Assembly: GCA_036937835.1 (NCBI GenBank)
Contig: CM072879.1
Location: forward strand, 2,974,001-3,038,000
Source: Pampus argenteus
Taxonomy: Eukaryota > Chordata > Actinopteri > Scombriformes > Stromateidae
Reading direction: 5' to 3'
DNA length: 64,000 nt
Part shown: positions 26,113 through 39,000 of the stretch, one piece after another
Position numbering within the stretch: the stretch's first letter is position 1
Layout of the letters: the number at the start of each line of letters is the position of its first letter
Translations under genes and position numbers: made by a program
Notes under the pieces: model-generated
What the model was told of the DNA's origin: nothing
Databases searched by the model: none
What the model saw: only the letters and a program-made list of their open reading frames with translations

Positions 26113-26835
26113 TTGGCGCCAAAAAATAAGTTTCCCTTTTTTGCGCCTTTAAGAAACACGTAGGATTACCAAATTTGGCAGCGTAGACAAGACGCGCACC
26201 TTCTAACATCCCATTGGGCCACACCCATGTAATGTAAAAAATGGCTCAACAGCGCCCCCTAGAACATTTCAAAACCCCTCCCCATAAGGGTTTTTATGGA
26301 GTTGGAACATGAAAATTGGTACACTTGTGTACCATAATGAGATGAACAAAAAAGTCTCTGGCACCAATGGTCTACTCCAAACCGGAAGTCGGCCATTTTG
26401 AATTTCAGTACTGAAAACGAACTCGTCCGAGGAATTTCAGCCAATCCACTTCAAATTTGGCTGACAACATCTCCAGACTCAGCTGATCTTAAGTTGTGCT
26501 TTGCGCATCCCTAGCTCAAAGGGCGTGGCCGCTAGATCTCGAGAAAAATTGCGTCTATCAATTCTTTTGGCCAAAAATACACGTTTCACAGTTTGCCGGC
26601 ATAAAACCAAATTTAAGAAACACGTTGGATCACCAAATTTGCTAGCGTGGCAAAGGCGCGCACCTTCTAACATCCCGTTGAGCCACGCCCATGTACGGCA
26701 AAAAATGGCTCCACAGCGCCCCCTTGAAATTTTAAAAAACCCCTCCCCGTAAGGGTTTTTATGGAGTTGGAACATGAAACTCGGTACACATGTGTAGACT
26801 AAGGAGATGAACAAAAAAGTCTCTTGCGCAAATTT
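26113..26835 (+). repeat. Diverged tandem duplication inside element A
   Basis: Two related blocks lie about 464 bp apart. Matching landmarks are TTCTAACATCCC at 26201 and 26665, then CAGCGCCCCCT, CCTCCCC-TAAGGGTTTTTAT, GGAGTTGGAACATGAAA and GAGATGAACAAAAAAGTCTC in the same order. Divergence is considerable, so the duplication is old and probably belongs to the element family. Confidence 0.7.
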
Positions 26836-26880
26836 ACTTTTCCCAACAGGGAGTCTGCCATTTTCAATTTCATTTTCCCT

Positions 26881-27050
26881 CATTGAAAATCAAAGGAAAT
26901 TTTACCCATTGAAAACCATTGGAATTTTCCCCATTGAAAACCAATGTAAATTTTGCCCATTGAAAACCAATGGCATTTTTGCCCATTTAAAACCAATGGC
27001 ATTTTTACCCATTGAAAACCAATGGCTTTTTTGCCCATTGAAAACCTATT
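26881..27050 (+). repeat. 26-bp minisatellite with CCATTG/CAATGG dyads
   Basis: CATTGAAAA (or CATTTAAAA) recurs at 26881, 26907, 26932, 26958, 26984, 27010 and 27036, spaced 26, 25, 26, 26, 26 and 26 bases. Most units contain CCATTG, a 5-base spacer, then CAATGG, so most can form a small hairpin. Seven units in all, just inside the right end of element A. Confidence 0.85.
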
Positions 27051-27155
27051 TAAATCCTACAGATTCCTGCATTTCTCACAGCCGCATTTATTTTTCAAGC
27101 GTTGCAGCACCTCTGTAGCGGGCAGCGGCGGGCGGCATGAGCGAGGGACTACAAC

Positions 27156-27167
27156 ACCGCTTGCGGT
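27156..27167. other. Short hairpin at the element A/satellite border
   Basis: ACCGC, TT, GCGGT forms a 5-bp GC-rich stem with a 2-base loop. It lies 5 bases after the right inverted repeat of element A and 6 bases before the first satellite module. It may belong to the element family or mark where tandem growth began. Confidence 0.4.
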
Positions 27168-27420
27168 TTAAAATTCTCTTAATTTCTGTTGTCATTCTCT
27201 TTATCTCTATTGTCATTCTCTTTATCTCTATTGTCTTTATCTCTATTGTCATTCCTGTTATGTCTATTGTCATTCTCTTTATCTCTATTGTCATTATCTT
27301 TATCTCTATTGTCTTTATCGCTATTGTCATTCCTGTTATGTCTATTATCATTCTCTTTATCTCTATATTCATTCTCTTTATCTCTATTGTCTTTATCTCT
27401 ATTGTCATTCTCTTTATCTC

Positions 27421-29034
27421 TATTGTATTTATCTCTATTGCCATTCTCTTTATCTCTATTGTCTTTATCTCTATTGTCATTCCTGTTATGTCTATTGTGA
27501 TTCTCTTTATCTCTATTGTCATTCTCTTTATCTCTATTGTCTTTATCTCTATTGTCATTCTCTTTATCTCTATTGTCTTTATCTCTATTGTCATTCTCTT
27601 TATCTCTATTGTCTTTATCTCTATTGTCATTCTCTTTATCTCTATTGTCTTTATCTCTATTGTCATTCTCTTTATCTCTATTGTCTTTATCTCTATTGTC
27701 ATTCCTGTTATGTCTATGGTCATTCTCTTTATCTCTTTTGTCTTTATCTCTATTGTCATTCCTGTTATGTCTATTGTCATTCTCTTGATCTCTATTGTCA
27801 TTCCTGTTATCTCTATTGTCTTTATCTCTATTGTCATTCTCTTTATCTCTATTGTCTTTATCTCTATTGTCATTATCTTTATCTCTATTGTCATTCTCTT
27901 TGTCTCTATTGTCATTCTCTTTATCTCTATTGTCTTTATCTCTATTGTCATTCTCTTTATCTCTATTGTCATTCCTGTTATCTCTATTGTCTTTATCTCT
28001 ATTGTCATTCTCTTTATCTCTATTGTCTTTATCTCTATTGTCATCCTCTTTATCTCTATTGTCGTTCTCTTTATCTCTATTGTCTTTATCTCAATTGTCA
28101 TTCCTGTTATGTCTATTGTCATTCTCTTTATCTCTATTGTATTTATCTCTCTTGTCATTCTCTTTATCTCTATTGTCATTCTTATTATCTCTATTGTCTT
28201 TATCTCTATTGTCATTCTCTTTATCTCTATTGTATTTATCTCTATTGCCATTCTCTTTATCTCTATTGTCTTTATCTCTATTGTCATTCCTGTTATGTCT
28301 ATTGTGATTCTCTTTATCTCTATTGTCATTCTCTTTATCTCTATTGTCTTTATCTCTATTGTCATTCTCTTTATCTCTATTGTCTTTATCTCTATTGTCA
28401 TTCTCTTTATCTCTATTGTCTTTATCTCTATTGTCATTCTCTTTATCTCTATTGTCTTTATCTCTATTGTCATTCTCTTTATCTCTATTGTCTTTATCTC
28501 TATTGTCATTCCTGTTATGTCTATGGTCATTCTCTTTATCTCTTTTGTCTTTATCTCTATTGTCATTCCTGTTATGTCTATTGTCATTCTCTTGATCTCT
28601 ATTGTCATTCCTGTTATCTCTATTGTCTTTATCTCTATTGTCATTCTCTTTATCTCTATTGTCTTTATCTCTATTGTCATTATCTTTATCTCTATTGTCA
28701 TTCTCTTTATCTCTATTGTCGTTCTCTTTATCTCTATTGTCTTTATCTCAATTGTCATTCCTGTTATGTCTATTGTCATTATCTTTATCTCTATTGTATT
28801 TATCTCTCTTGTCATTCTCTTTATCTCTATTGTCATTCTTATTATCTCTATTGTCTTTATCTCTATTGTCATTCTCTTTATCTCTATTGTCTTTATCTCT
28901 ATTGTCATTCCTGTTATCTCTGTTGTAATTCCCGTTATCTCTAGTGTCTTTATTTCTATTGTCATTCTCTTTGTCTCTACTGTAATTCTCTTTATCTCTA
29001 TTGTCTTTATCTCTATTGTCATTCCTGTTATGTC
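27421..29034 (+). repeat. 807-bp higher-order repeat in the satellite
   Basis: The rare variant string TATTGTATTTATCTCTATTG followed by CCATTCTC occurs at 27421 and 28228, 807 bp apart. The following text, including the rare TATTGTGATTCTC, TCTATGGTCATT and CTCTTTTGTC variants, is repeated in the same order. The second copy loses register near 28700. Confidence 0.7.
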
Positions 29035-30015
29035 TATTGTCATTCTCTTTATCTCTATTGTCATTCTCTTTATCTCTATTCTCTTTATCTCTATTGTCAT
29101 TCTCTTTATCTCTATTGTGTTTATCTCTATTGTGATTCTCTTTATCTCTATTGTGTTTATCTCTATTGTCATTCTCTTTATCTCTATTGTCTTTATCTCT
29201 ATTGTCATTCCTGTTAAGACTATTATCATTCTCTTTATCTCTATATTCATTCTCTTTATCTCTATTGTCTTTATCTCTATTGTCATTCCTGTTATGTCTA
29301 TGGTAATTCTCTTTATCTCTATTGTCATTCCTGTTATCTCTATTGTCTTTATCTCTATTGTCATTCTCTTTATCTCTATTGTCTTTATCTCTATTGTCAT
29401 TCCTGTTATGTCTATGGTCATTCTCTTTATCTCTATTGTCTTTATCTCTATTGTCATTCCTGTTATGTCTATTGTCATTCTCTTTATCTCTATTGTCATT
29501 ACTGTTATCTCTATTGTTTTTATCTCTATTGTCATTCTCTTTATCTTTATTGTCTTTATCTCTATTGTCATTCCTGTTATGTCTATTGTCATTCTCTTTA
29601 TCTCTATTGTCATTCCTGTTATCTCTATTGTCTTTATCTCTATTGTCATTCTCTTTATCTCTATTGTCTTTATCTCTATTGTCATCCTCTTTATCTCTAT
29701 TGTCGTTCTCTTTATCTCTATTGTCTTTATCTCAATTGTCATTCCTGTTATGTCTATTGTCATTCTCTTTATCTCTATTGTCATTCATATTATCTCTATT
29801 GTCTTTATCTCTATTGTGATTCTCTTTATCTCTCTTGTCTTTATCTCTATTGTCATTCCTGTTATCTCTATTGTAATTCCCGTTATCTTTAGTGTCTTTA
29901 TTACTGTTGTCATTCTCTTTGTCTCTGTTGTCATTCTCTTTGTCTCTATTGTCATTCTCTTTATCTCTATTGTCTTTATCTCTATTGTCATTCCTGTTAT
30001 GTCTATTGTCATTCT

Positions 30016-33000
30016 CTTAATATGTATTGTCTTTATCACTATTGTCATTCTCTTTATCTCTATTGTCATTTTCGTTTATTCTATTGTCATTCTCTTTATC
30101 TCTATTGTCGTTCTCTATATCTCTATTGTCTTTATCTCAATTGTCATTCCTGTTATGTCTATTGTCATTCTCTTATCTCTATTGTATTTATCTCTCTCGT
30201 CATTCTCTTTATCTCTATTGTCATTCTTATTATCTCTATTGTCTTTATCTCTATTGTCATTCCTGTTATGTCTATTGTCATAATCTTTATCTCTATTGTC
30301 TTTATCTCTATTGTATTTATCTCTATTGTCATTCTCTTTATCTCTATTGTAATTCATGTTATCTCCATTGTCTTTATCTCTATTGTCATTCTCTTTATCT
30401 CTATTGTCTTTATCTCTATTGTCATTCCTGTTATGTCTATTGTCATTCTCTTTATCTCTATTGTCATTCTCTTTGTCTCTATTGTCATTCTCTTTATCTC
30501 TATTGTCTTTATCTCTATTGTCATTCCTGTTATGTCTATTGTCATTCTCTTTATCTCTATTGTCATTCTCTTTATCTCTATTCTCTTTATCTCTATTGTC
30601 ATTGTCTTTATCTCTATTGTCTTTATCTCTATTGTCATTCCTTTTATGTCTATGGTCATTCTCTTTATCTCTATTGTCTTTATCTCTATTGTCATTCCTG
30701 TTATGTCTATTGTCATTGTCTTTATCTCTATTGTCTTTATCTCTATTGTAATTCCTGTTATGTCTATTGTCATTCTCTTTATCTCTATTGTCATTCCTGT
30801 TATCTCTATTGTCTTTATCTCTATTGTCATTCTCTTTATCTCTATTGTCTTTACCTCTATTGTCATCCCTGTTATGTCTATTGTCATTCTCTTTATCTCT
30901 ATTGTCATTCTTGTTATCTCTATTGTCTTTATCTCTATTGTCATTCTCTTTATCTCTATTGTCTTTATCTCTATTGTCATTCTCTTTTATTCTATTGTCA
31001 TCCTCTTTATCTCTATTGTCGTTCTCTTTATCTCTATTGTCTTTATCTCAATTGTCATTCCTGTTATGTCTATTGTCATTCTATTTATCTCTATTCTCTT
31101 TATCTCTATTGTCATTCTCTTTATCTCTATTGTCTTTATCTCTATTGTCATTCCTGTTATGTCTATGGTCATTCTCTTTATCTCTATTGTCTTTATCTCT
31201 ATTGTCATTCCTGTTATGTCTATTGTCATTCTCTTTATGTCTATTGTCATTCCTGTTATCTCTATTGTCTTTATCTCTATTGTCATTCCTGTTATGTCTA
31301 TGGTCATTCTCTTTATCTCTATTGTCTTTATCTCTATTGTCATTCCTGTTATATCTATTGTCATTCTCTTTGTCTCTATTGTCATTCCTGTTATCTCTAT
31401 TGTCTTTATCTCTATTGTCATTCCTGTTATGTCTATGGTCATTCTCTTTATCTCTATTGTCTTTATCTCTATTGTCATTCTCTTTATCTCTATTGTCTTT
31501 ATCTCTATTGTCATTCCTGTTATGTCTATTGTCATTCTCTTTATCTCTATTGCCATTCCTGTTATCTCTATTGTGATTCTCTTTATCTCTATTGTCTTTA
31601 TCTCTATTGTCATTCCTTTTATGTCTATTGTCATTCTCTTAATCTCTATTGTCATTCCTGTTATCGCTATTGTCTTTATCTCTATTGTCATTCTCTTTAT
31701 CTCTATTGTCTTTATTTCTATTGTCATTCTCTTTATCTCTATTGTCATTCTCTTTTATTCTATTGTCATCCTCTTTATCTTTATTGTCGTTCTCTTTATC
31801 TCTATTGTCTTTATCTCAACTGTCATTCCTGTTATGTCTATTGTCATTCTCTTTATCTCTATTGTATTTATCTCTCTTGTCATTCTCTTTATCTCTATTG
31901 TCATTCTTATTATCTCTATTGTCTTTATCTCTATTGTCATTCTCTTTATCTCTATTGTCTTTATCTCTATTGTCATTCCTGTTATCTCTATTGTAATTCC
32001 CATTATCTCTAGTGTCTTTATCTCTGTTGTCACTCTCTTTGTCTCTATTGTCATTCTCTTTATCTCTATTGTCTTTATCTCTATTGTCTTTATCTCTATT
32101 GTCATTCCTGTTATGTCTATTGTCATTCTCTTTATCTCTATTGTCATTCTCTTTATCTCTATTGTCTTTATCTCTATTGTCATTCTCTTTATCTCTATTG
32201 TCTTTATCTCTATTGTCATTCCTGTTATGTCTATCGTCATTCTCTTTATCTCTATTGTTTTTATCTCTATTGTCATTCCTGTTATGTCTATTGTCATTCT
32301 CTTTATCTCTATTGTCATTCCTGTGTTTTTCTATTGTCTTTATCTCTATTGTCATTCTCTTTATCTCCATTGTCTTTATCTCTATTGTCATTCCTGTTAT
32401 GTCTATTGTCATTTTCTCTTGATCTCTATTGTCATTCCTGTTACCTCTACTGTCTTTATCTCTATTGTCATTCTCTTTATCTCTATTGTCTTTATCTCTA
32501 TTGTCATTCTCTTTGTCTCTATTGTCATTCTCTTTATCTCTATTGTCTTTATCTCTATTGTCTTTATCTCTATTGTCATTCCAGTTATGTCTATTGTCAT
32601 TCTCTTTATCTCTATTGTCATTCTCTTTATCTCTATTGTCTTTATCTCTATTGTCATTCTCTGTATCTCTATTGCCATTCCTTTATCTCTATTGACTTTA
32701 TCTCTATTGTCTTTATCTCTATTGTCATTCCAGTTATGTCTATTGTCATTCTCTTTATCTCTATTGTCATTCTCTTTATCTCTATTGTCTTTATCTCTAT
32801 TGTCATTCTCTGTATCTCTATTGTCATTCCTGTTATCTCTATTGTAATTCCCGTTATTTCTAATGTCTTTATCTCTATTGTCATTCTCTTTGTCTCTATT
32901 GTCATTCTCTTTATCTCTATTGTCTTTATCTCTATTGTCATTCCTGTTATGTCTATTGTCATTCTCTTTATCTCTATTGTCATTCCTGTGTTTTTCTATT

Positions 33001-36000
33001 GTCTTTATCTCTATTGTCATTCTCTTTATCTCCATTGTCTTTATCTCTATTGTCATTCCTGTTATGTCTATTGTCATTTTCTCTTGATCTCTATTGTCAT
33101 TCCTGTTACCTCTATTGTCTTTATCTCTATTGTCATTCTCTTTATCTCTATTGTCTTTATCTCTATTGTCATTCTCTTTGTCTCTATTGTCATTCTCTTT
33201 ATCTCTATTGTCTTTATCTCCATTGTCATTCCTGTTATGTCTATTGCCATTCCTTTATCTCTATTGACTTTATCTCTATTGTCTTTATCTCTATTGTCAT
33301 TCCAGTTATGTCTATTGTCATTCTCTTTATCTCTATTGTCATTCTCTTTATCTCTATTGTCTTTATCTCTATTGTCATTCTCTTTATCTCTATTGTCATT
33401 CCTGTTATCTCTATTGTAATTCCCGTTATTTCTAATGTCTTTATCTCTATTGTCATTCTCTTTGTCTCTATTGTCATTCTCTTTATCTCTATTGTCTTTA
33501 TCTCTATTGTCATTCTCTTTATCTCTATTGTCATTCCTGTTATCTCTATTGTCTTTATCTCTATTGTCATTCTCTTTATCTCTATTGTCTTTATCTCTAT
33601 TGTCATCCTCTTTATCTCTATTGTCGTTCTCTTTATCTCTATTGTCTTTATCTCAATTGTCATTCCTGTTATGTCTATTGTCATTCTCTTTATCTCTATT
33701 GTCATTCTCTTTATCTCTATTGTCATTCATATTATCTCTATTGTCTTTATCTCTATTGTGATTCTCTTTATCTCTCTTGTCTTTATCTCTATTGTCATTC
33801 CTGTTATCTCTATTGTAATTCCCGTTATCTTTAGTGTCTTTATTACTGTTGTCATTCTCTTTGTCTCTATTGTCATTCTCTTTATCTCTATTGTCTTTAT
33901 CTCTATTGTCATTCCTGTTATGTCTATTGTCATTCTCTTAATATGTATTGTCTTTATCACTATTGTCATTCTCTTTATCTCTATTGTCATTTTCTTTTAT
34001 TCTATTGTCATTCTCTTTATCTCTATTGTCGTTCTCTATATCTCTATTGTCTTTATCTCAATTGTCATTCCTGTTATGTCTATTGTCATTCTCTTATCTC
34101 TATTGTATTTATCTCTCTCGTCATTCTCTTTATCTCTATTGTCATTCTTATTATCTCTATTGTCTTTATCTCTATTGTCATTCCTGTTATGTCTATTGTC
34201 ATAATCTTTATCTCTATTGTCTTTATCTCTATTGTATTTATCTCTATTGTCATTCTCTTTATCTCTATTGTAATTCATGTTATCTCTATTGTCTTTATCT
34301 CTATTGTCTTTATCTCTATTGTCATTCCTGTTATGTCTATGGTCATTCTCTTTATCTCTATTGTCTTTATCTCTATTGTCATTCCTGTTATGTCTATTGT
34401 CATTCTCTTTATGTCTATTGTCATTCTCTTTATCTCTATTGTCTTTATCTCTATTGTCATTCCTGTTATGTCTATTGTCATTCTCTTTATGTCTATTGTC
34501 ATTCCTGTTATCTCTATTGTCTTTATCTCTATTGTCATTCCTGTTATGTCTATGGTCATTCTCTTTATCTCTATTGTCTTTATCTCTATTGTCATTCCTG
34601 TTATATCTATTGTCATTCTCTTTGTCTCTATTGTCATTCCTGTTATCTCTATTGTCTTTATCTCTATTGTCATTCCTGTTATGTCTATGGTCATTCTCTT
34701 TATCTCTATTGTCTTTATCTCTATTGTCATTCTCTTTATCTCTATTGTCTTTATCTCTATTGTCATTCCTGTTATGTCTATTGTCATTCTCTTTATCTCT
34801 ATTGCCATTCCTGATATCTCTATTGTGATTCTCTTTATCTCTATTGTCTTTATCTCTATTGTCATTCCTTTTATGTCTATTGTCATTCTCTTAATCTCTA
34901 TTGTCATTCCTGTTATCGCTATTGTCTTTATCTTTATTGTCATTCTCTTTATCTCTATTGTCTTTATTTCTATTGTCATTCTCTTTATCTCTATTGTCAT
35001 TCTCTTTTATTCTATTGTCATCCTCTTTATCTTTATTGTCGTTCTCTTTATCTCTATTGTCTTTATCTCAACTGTCATTCCTGTTATGTCTATTGTCATT
35101 CTCTTTATCTCTATTGTATTTATCTCTCTTGTCATTCTCTTTATCTCTATTGTCATTCTTATTATCTCTATTGTCTTTATCTCTATTGTCATTCTCTTTA
35201 TCTCTATTGTCTTTATCTCTATTGTCATTCCTGTTATCTCTATTGTAATTCCCATTATCTCTAGTGTCTTTATCTCTGTTGTCACTCTCTTTGTCTCTAT
35301 TGTCATTCTCTTTATCTCTATTGTCTTTATCTCTATTGTCTTTATCTCTATTGTCATTCCTGTTATGTCTATTGTCATTCTCTTTATCTCTATTGTCATT
35401 CTCTTTATCTCTATTGTCTTTATCTCTATTGTCATTCTCTTTATCTCTATTGTCTTTATCTCTATTGTCATTCCTGTTATGTCTATCGTCATTCTCTTTA
35501 TCTCTATTGTTTTTATCTCTATTGTCATTCCTGTTATGTCTATTGTCATTCTCTTTATCTCTATTGTCATTCCTGTGTTTTTCTATTGTCTTTATCTCTA
35601 TTGTCATTCTCTTTATCTCCATTGTCTTTATCTCTATTGTCATTCCTGTTATGTCTATTGTCATTTTCTCTTGATCTCTATTGTCATTCCTGTTACCTCT
35701 ATTGTCTTTATCTCTATTGTCATTCTCTTTATCTCTATTGTCTTTATCTCTATTGTCATTCTCTTTGTCTCTATTGTCATTCTCTTTATCTCTATTGTCT
35801 TTATCTCCATTGTCATTCCTGTTATGTCTATTGCCATTCCTTTATCTCTATTGACTTTATCTCTATTGTCTTTATCTCTATTGTCATTCCAGTTATGTCT
35901 ATTGTCATTCTCTTTATCTCTATTGTCATTCTCTTTATCTCTATTGTCTTTATCTCTATTGTCATTCTCTTTATCTCTATTGTCATTCCTGTTATCTCTA

Positions 36001-39000
36001 TTGTAATTCCCGTTATTTCTAATGTCTTTATCTCTATTGTCATTCTCTTTGTCTCTATTGTCATTCTCTTTATCTCTATTGTCTTTATCTCTATTGTCAT
36101 TCTCTTTATCTCTATTGTCATTCCTGTTATCTCTATTGTCTTTATCTCTATTGTCATTCTCTTTATCTCTATTGTCTTTATCTCTATTGTCATCCTCTTT
36201 ATCTCTATTGTCGTTCTCTTTATCTCTATTGTCTTTATCTCAATTGTCATTCCTGTTATGTCTATTGTCATTCTCTTTATCTCTATTGTCATTCTCTTTA
36301 TCTCTATTGTCATTCATATTATCTCTATTGTCTTTATCTCTATTGTGATTCTCTTTATCTCTCTTGTCTTTATCTCTATTGTCATTCCTGTTATCTCTAT
36401 TGTAATTCCCGTTATCTTTAGTGTCTTTATTACTGTTGTCATTCTCTTTGTCTCTATTGTCATTCTCTTTGTCTCTATTGTCATTCTCTTTATCTCTATT
36501 GTCTTTATCTCTATTGTCATTCCTGTTATGTCTATTGTCATTCTCTTAATATGTATTGTCTTTATCACTATTGTCATTCTCTTTATCTCTATTGTCATTT
36601 TCTTTTATTCTATTGTCATTCTCTTTATCTCTATTGTCGTTCTCTATATCTCTATTGTCTTTATCTCAATTGTCATTCCTGTTATGTCTATTGTCATTCT
36701 CTTATCTCTATTGTATTTATCTCTCTCGTCATTCTCTTTATCTCTATTGTCATTCTTATTATCTCTATTGTCTTTATCTCTATTGTCATTCCTGTTATGT
36801 CTATTGTCATAATCTTTATCTCTATTGTCTTTATCTCTATTGTATTTATCTCTATTGTCATTCTCTTTATCTCTATTGTAATTCATGTTATCTCTATTGT
36901 CTTTATCTCTATTGTCATTCTCTTTATCTCTATTGTCTTTATCTCTATTGTCATTCCTGTTATGTCTATTGTCATTCTCTTTATCTCTATTGTCATTCTC
37001 TTTGTCTCTATTGTCATTCTCTTTATCTCTATTGTCTTTATCTCTATTGTCATTCCTGTTATGTCTATTGTCATTCTCTTTATCTCTATTGTCATTCTCT
37101 TTATCTCTATTCTCTTTATCTCTATTGTCATTCTCTTTATCTCTATTGTCTTTATCTCTATTGTCATTCCTTTTATGTCTATGGTCATTCTCTTTATCTC
37201 TATTGTCTTTATCTCTATTGTCATTCCTGTTATGTCTATTGTCATTGTCTTTATCTCTATTGTCTTTATCTCTATTGTAATTCCTGTTATGTCTATTGTC
37301 ATTCTCTTTATCTCTATTGTCATTCCTGTTATCTCTATTGTCTTTATCTCTATTGTCATTCTCTTTATCTCTATTGTCATTCTTGTTATCTCTATTGTCT
37401 TTATCTCTATTGTCATTCTCTTTATCTCTATTGTCTTTATCTCTATTGTCATTCTCTTTTATTCTATTGTCATCCTCTTTATCTCTATTGTCGTTCTCTT
37501 TATCTCTATTGTCTTTATCTCAATTGTCATTCCTGTTATGTCTATTGTCATTCTATTTATCTCTATTCTCTTTATCTCTATTGTCATTCTCTTTATCTCT
37601 ATTGTCTTTATCTCTATTGTCATTCCTGTTATGTCTATGGTCATTCTCTTTATCTCTATTGTCTTTATCTCTATTGTCATTCCTGTTATGTCTATTGTCA
37701 TTCTCTTTATGTCTATTGTCATTCCTGTTATCTCTATTGTCTTTATCTCTATTGTCATTCCTGTTATGTCTATGGTCATTCTCTTTATCTCTATTGTCTT
37801 TATCTCTATTGTCATTCCTGTTATATCTATTGTCATTCTCTTTGTCTCTATTGTCATTCCTGTTATCTCTATTGTCTTTATCTCTATTGTCATTCCTGTT
37901 ATGTCTATGGTCATTCTCTTTATCTCTATTGTCTTTATCTCTATTGTCATTCTCTTTATCTCTATTGTCTTTATCTCTATTGTCATTCCTGTTATGTCTA
38001 TTGTCATTCCTGTTATCTCTATTGTGATTCTCTTTATCTCTATTGTCTTTATCTCTATTGTCATTCCTTTTATCTCTATTGTCATTCTCTTTATCTCTAT
38101 TGTCATTCTTGTTATCTCTATTGTCTTTATCTCTATTGTCATTCTCTTTATCTCTATTGTCTTTATCTCTATTGTCATTCTCTTTTATTCTATTGTCATC
38201 CTCTTTATCTCTATTGTCGTTCTCTTTATCTCTATTGTCTTTATCTCAATTGTCATTCCTGTTATGTCTATTGTCATTCTATTTATCTCTATTCTCTTTA
38301 TCTCTATTGTCATTCTCTTTATCTCTATTGTCTTTATCTCTATTGTCATTCCTGTTATGTCTATGGTCATTCTCTTTATCTCTATTGTCTTTATCTCTAT
38401 TGTCATTCCTGTTATGTCTATTGTCATTCTCTTTATGTCTATTGTCATTCCTGTTATCTCTATTGTCTTTATCTCTATTGTCATTCCTGTTATGTCTATG
38501 GTCATTCTCTTTATCTCTATTGTCTTTATCTCTATTGTCATTCCTGTTATATCTATTGTCATTCTCTTTGTCTCTATTGTCATTCCTGTTATCTCTATTG
38601 TCTTTATCTCTATTGTCATTCCTGTTATGTCTATGGTCATTCTCTTTATCTCTATTGTCTTTATCTCTATTGTCATTCTCTTTATCTCTATTGTCTTTAT
38701 CTCTATTGTCATTCCTGTTATGTCTATTGTCATTCCTGTTATCTCTATTGTGATTCTCTTTATCTCTATTGTCTTTATCTCTATTGTCATTCCTTTTATG
38801 TCTATTGTCATTCTCTTAATCTCTATTGTCATTCCTGTTATCGCTATTGTCTTTATCTCTATTGTCATTCTCTTTATCTCTATTGTCTTTATTTCTATTG
38901 TCATTCTCTTTATCTCTATTGTCATTCTCTTTTATTCTATTGTCATCCTCTTTATCTTTATTGTCGTTCTCTTTATCTCTATTGTCTTTATCTCAACTGT

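Larger units (their letters stand above)
25231..27151 (+). mobile_element. MITE-like element A with 13-bp terminal inverted repeats
   Basis: The left end TAGTCCCTCGCTC (25231-25243) is matched exactly in reverse complement by GAGCGAGGGACTA (27139-27151). The outermost TA at each end may be a TA target duplication. The left end also folds on itself (GTCCCTC pairs with GAGGGAC within about 40 bases). The interior is CpG-rich, unlike the AT-rich flanks, and carries stock phrases of a fish repeat group (AGCGCCCCCTAG, GGCCATTTTGAATT, AACTCGTCC). There is no transposase frame, so it is non-autonomous. It holds a tandem duplication (26113-26835) and a 26-bp minisatellite. Compared with copy B it lacks about 203 bp after 25400. 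Superfamily uncertain. Confidence 0.6.

Noticed and set aside
25342..26883. Open frames in elements A and B (for example 26479-26883 minus, and the near-identical 25697-25909 and 40924-41136)
   Set aside because: The shared frames reflect the shared repeat sequence. They lack transposase motifs and are not conserved in frame across the elements.
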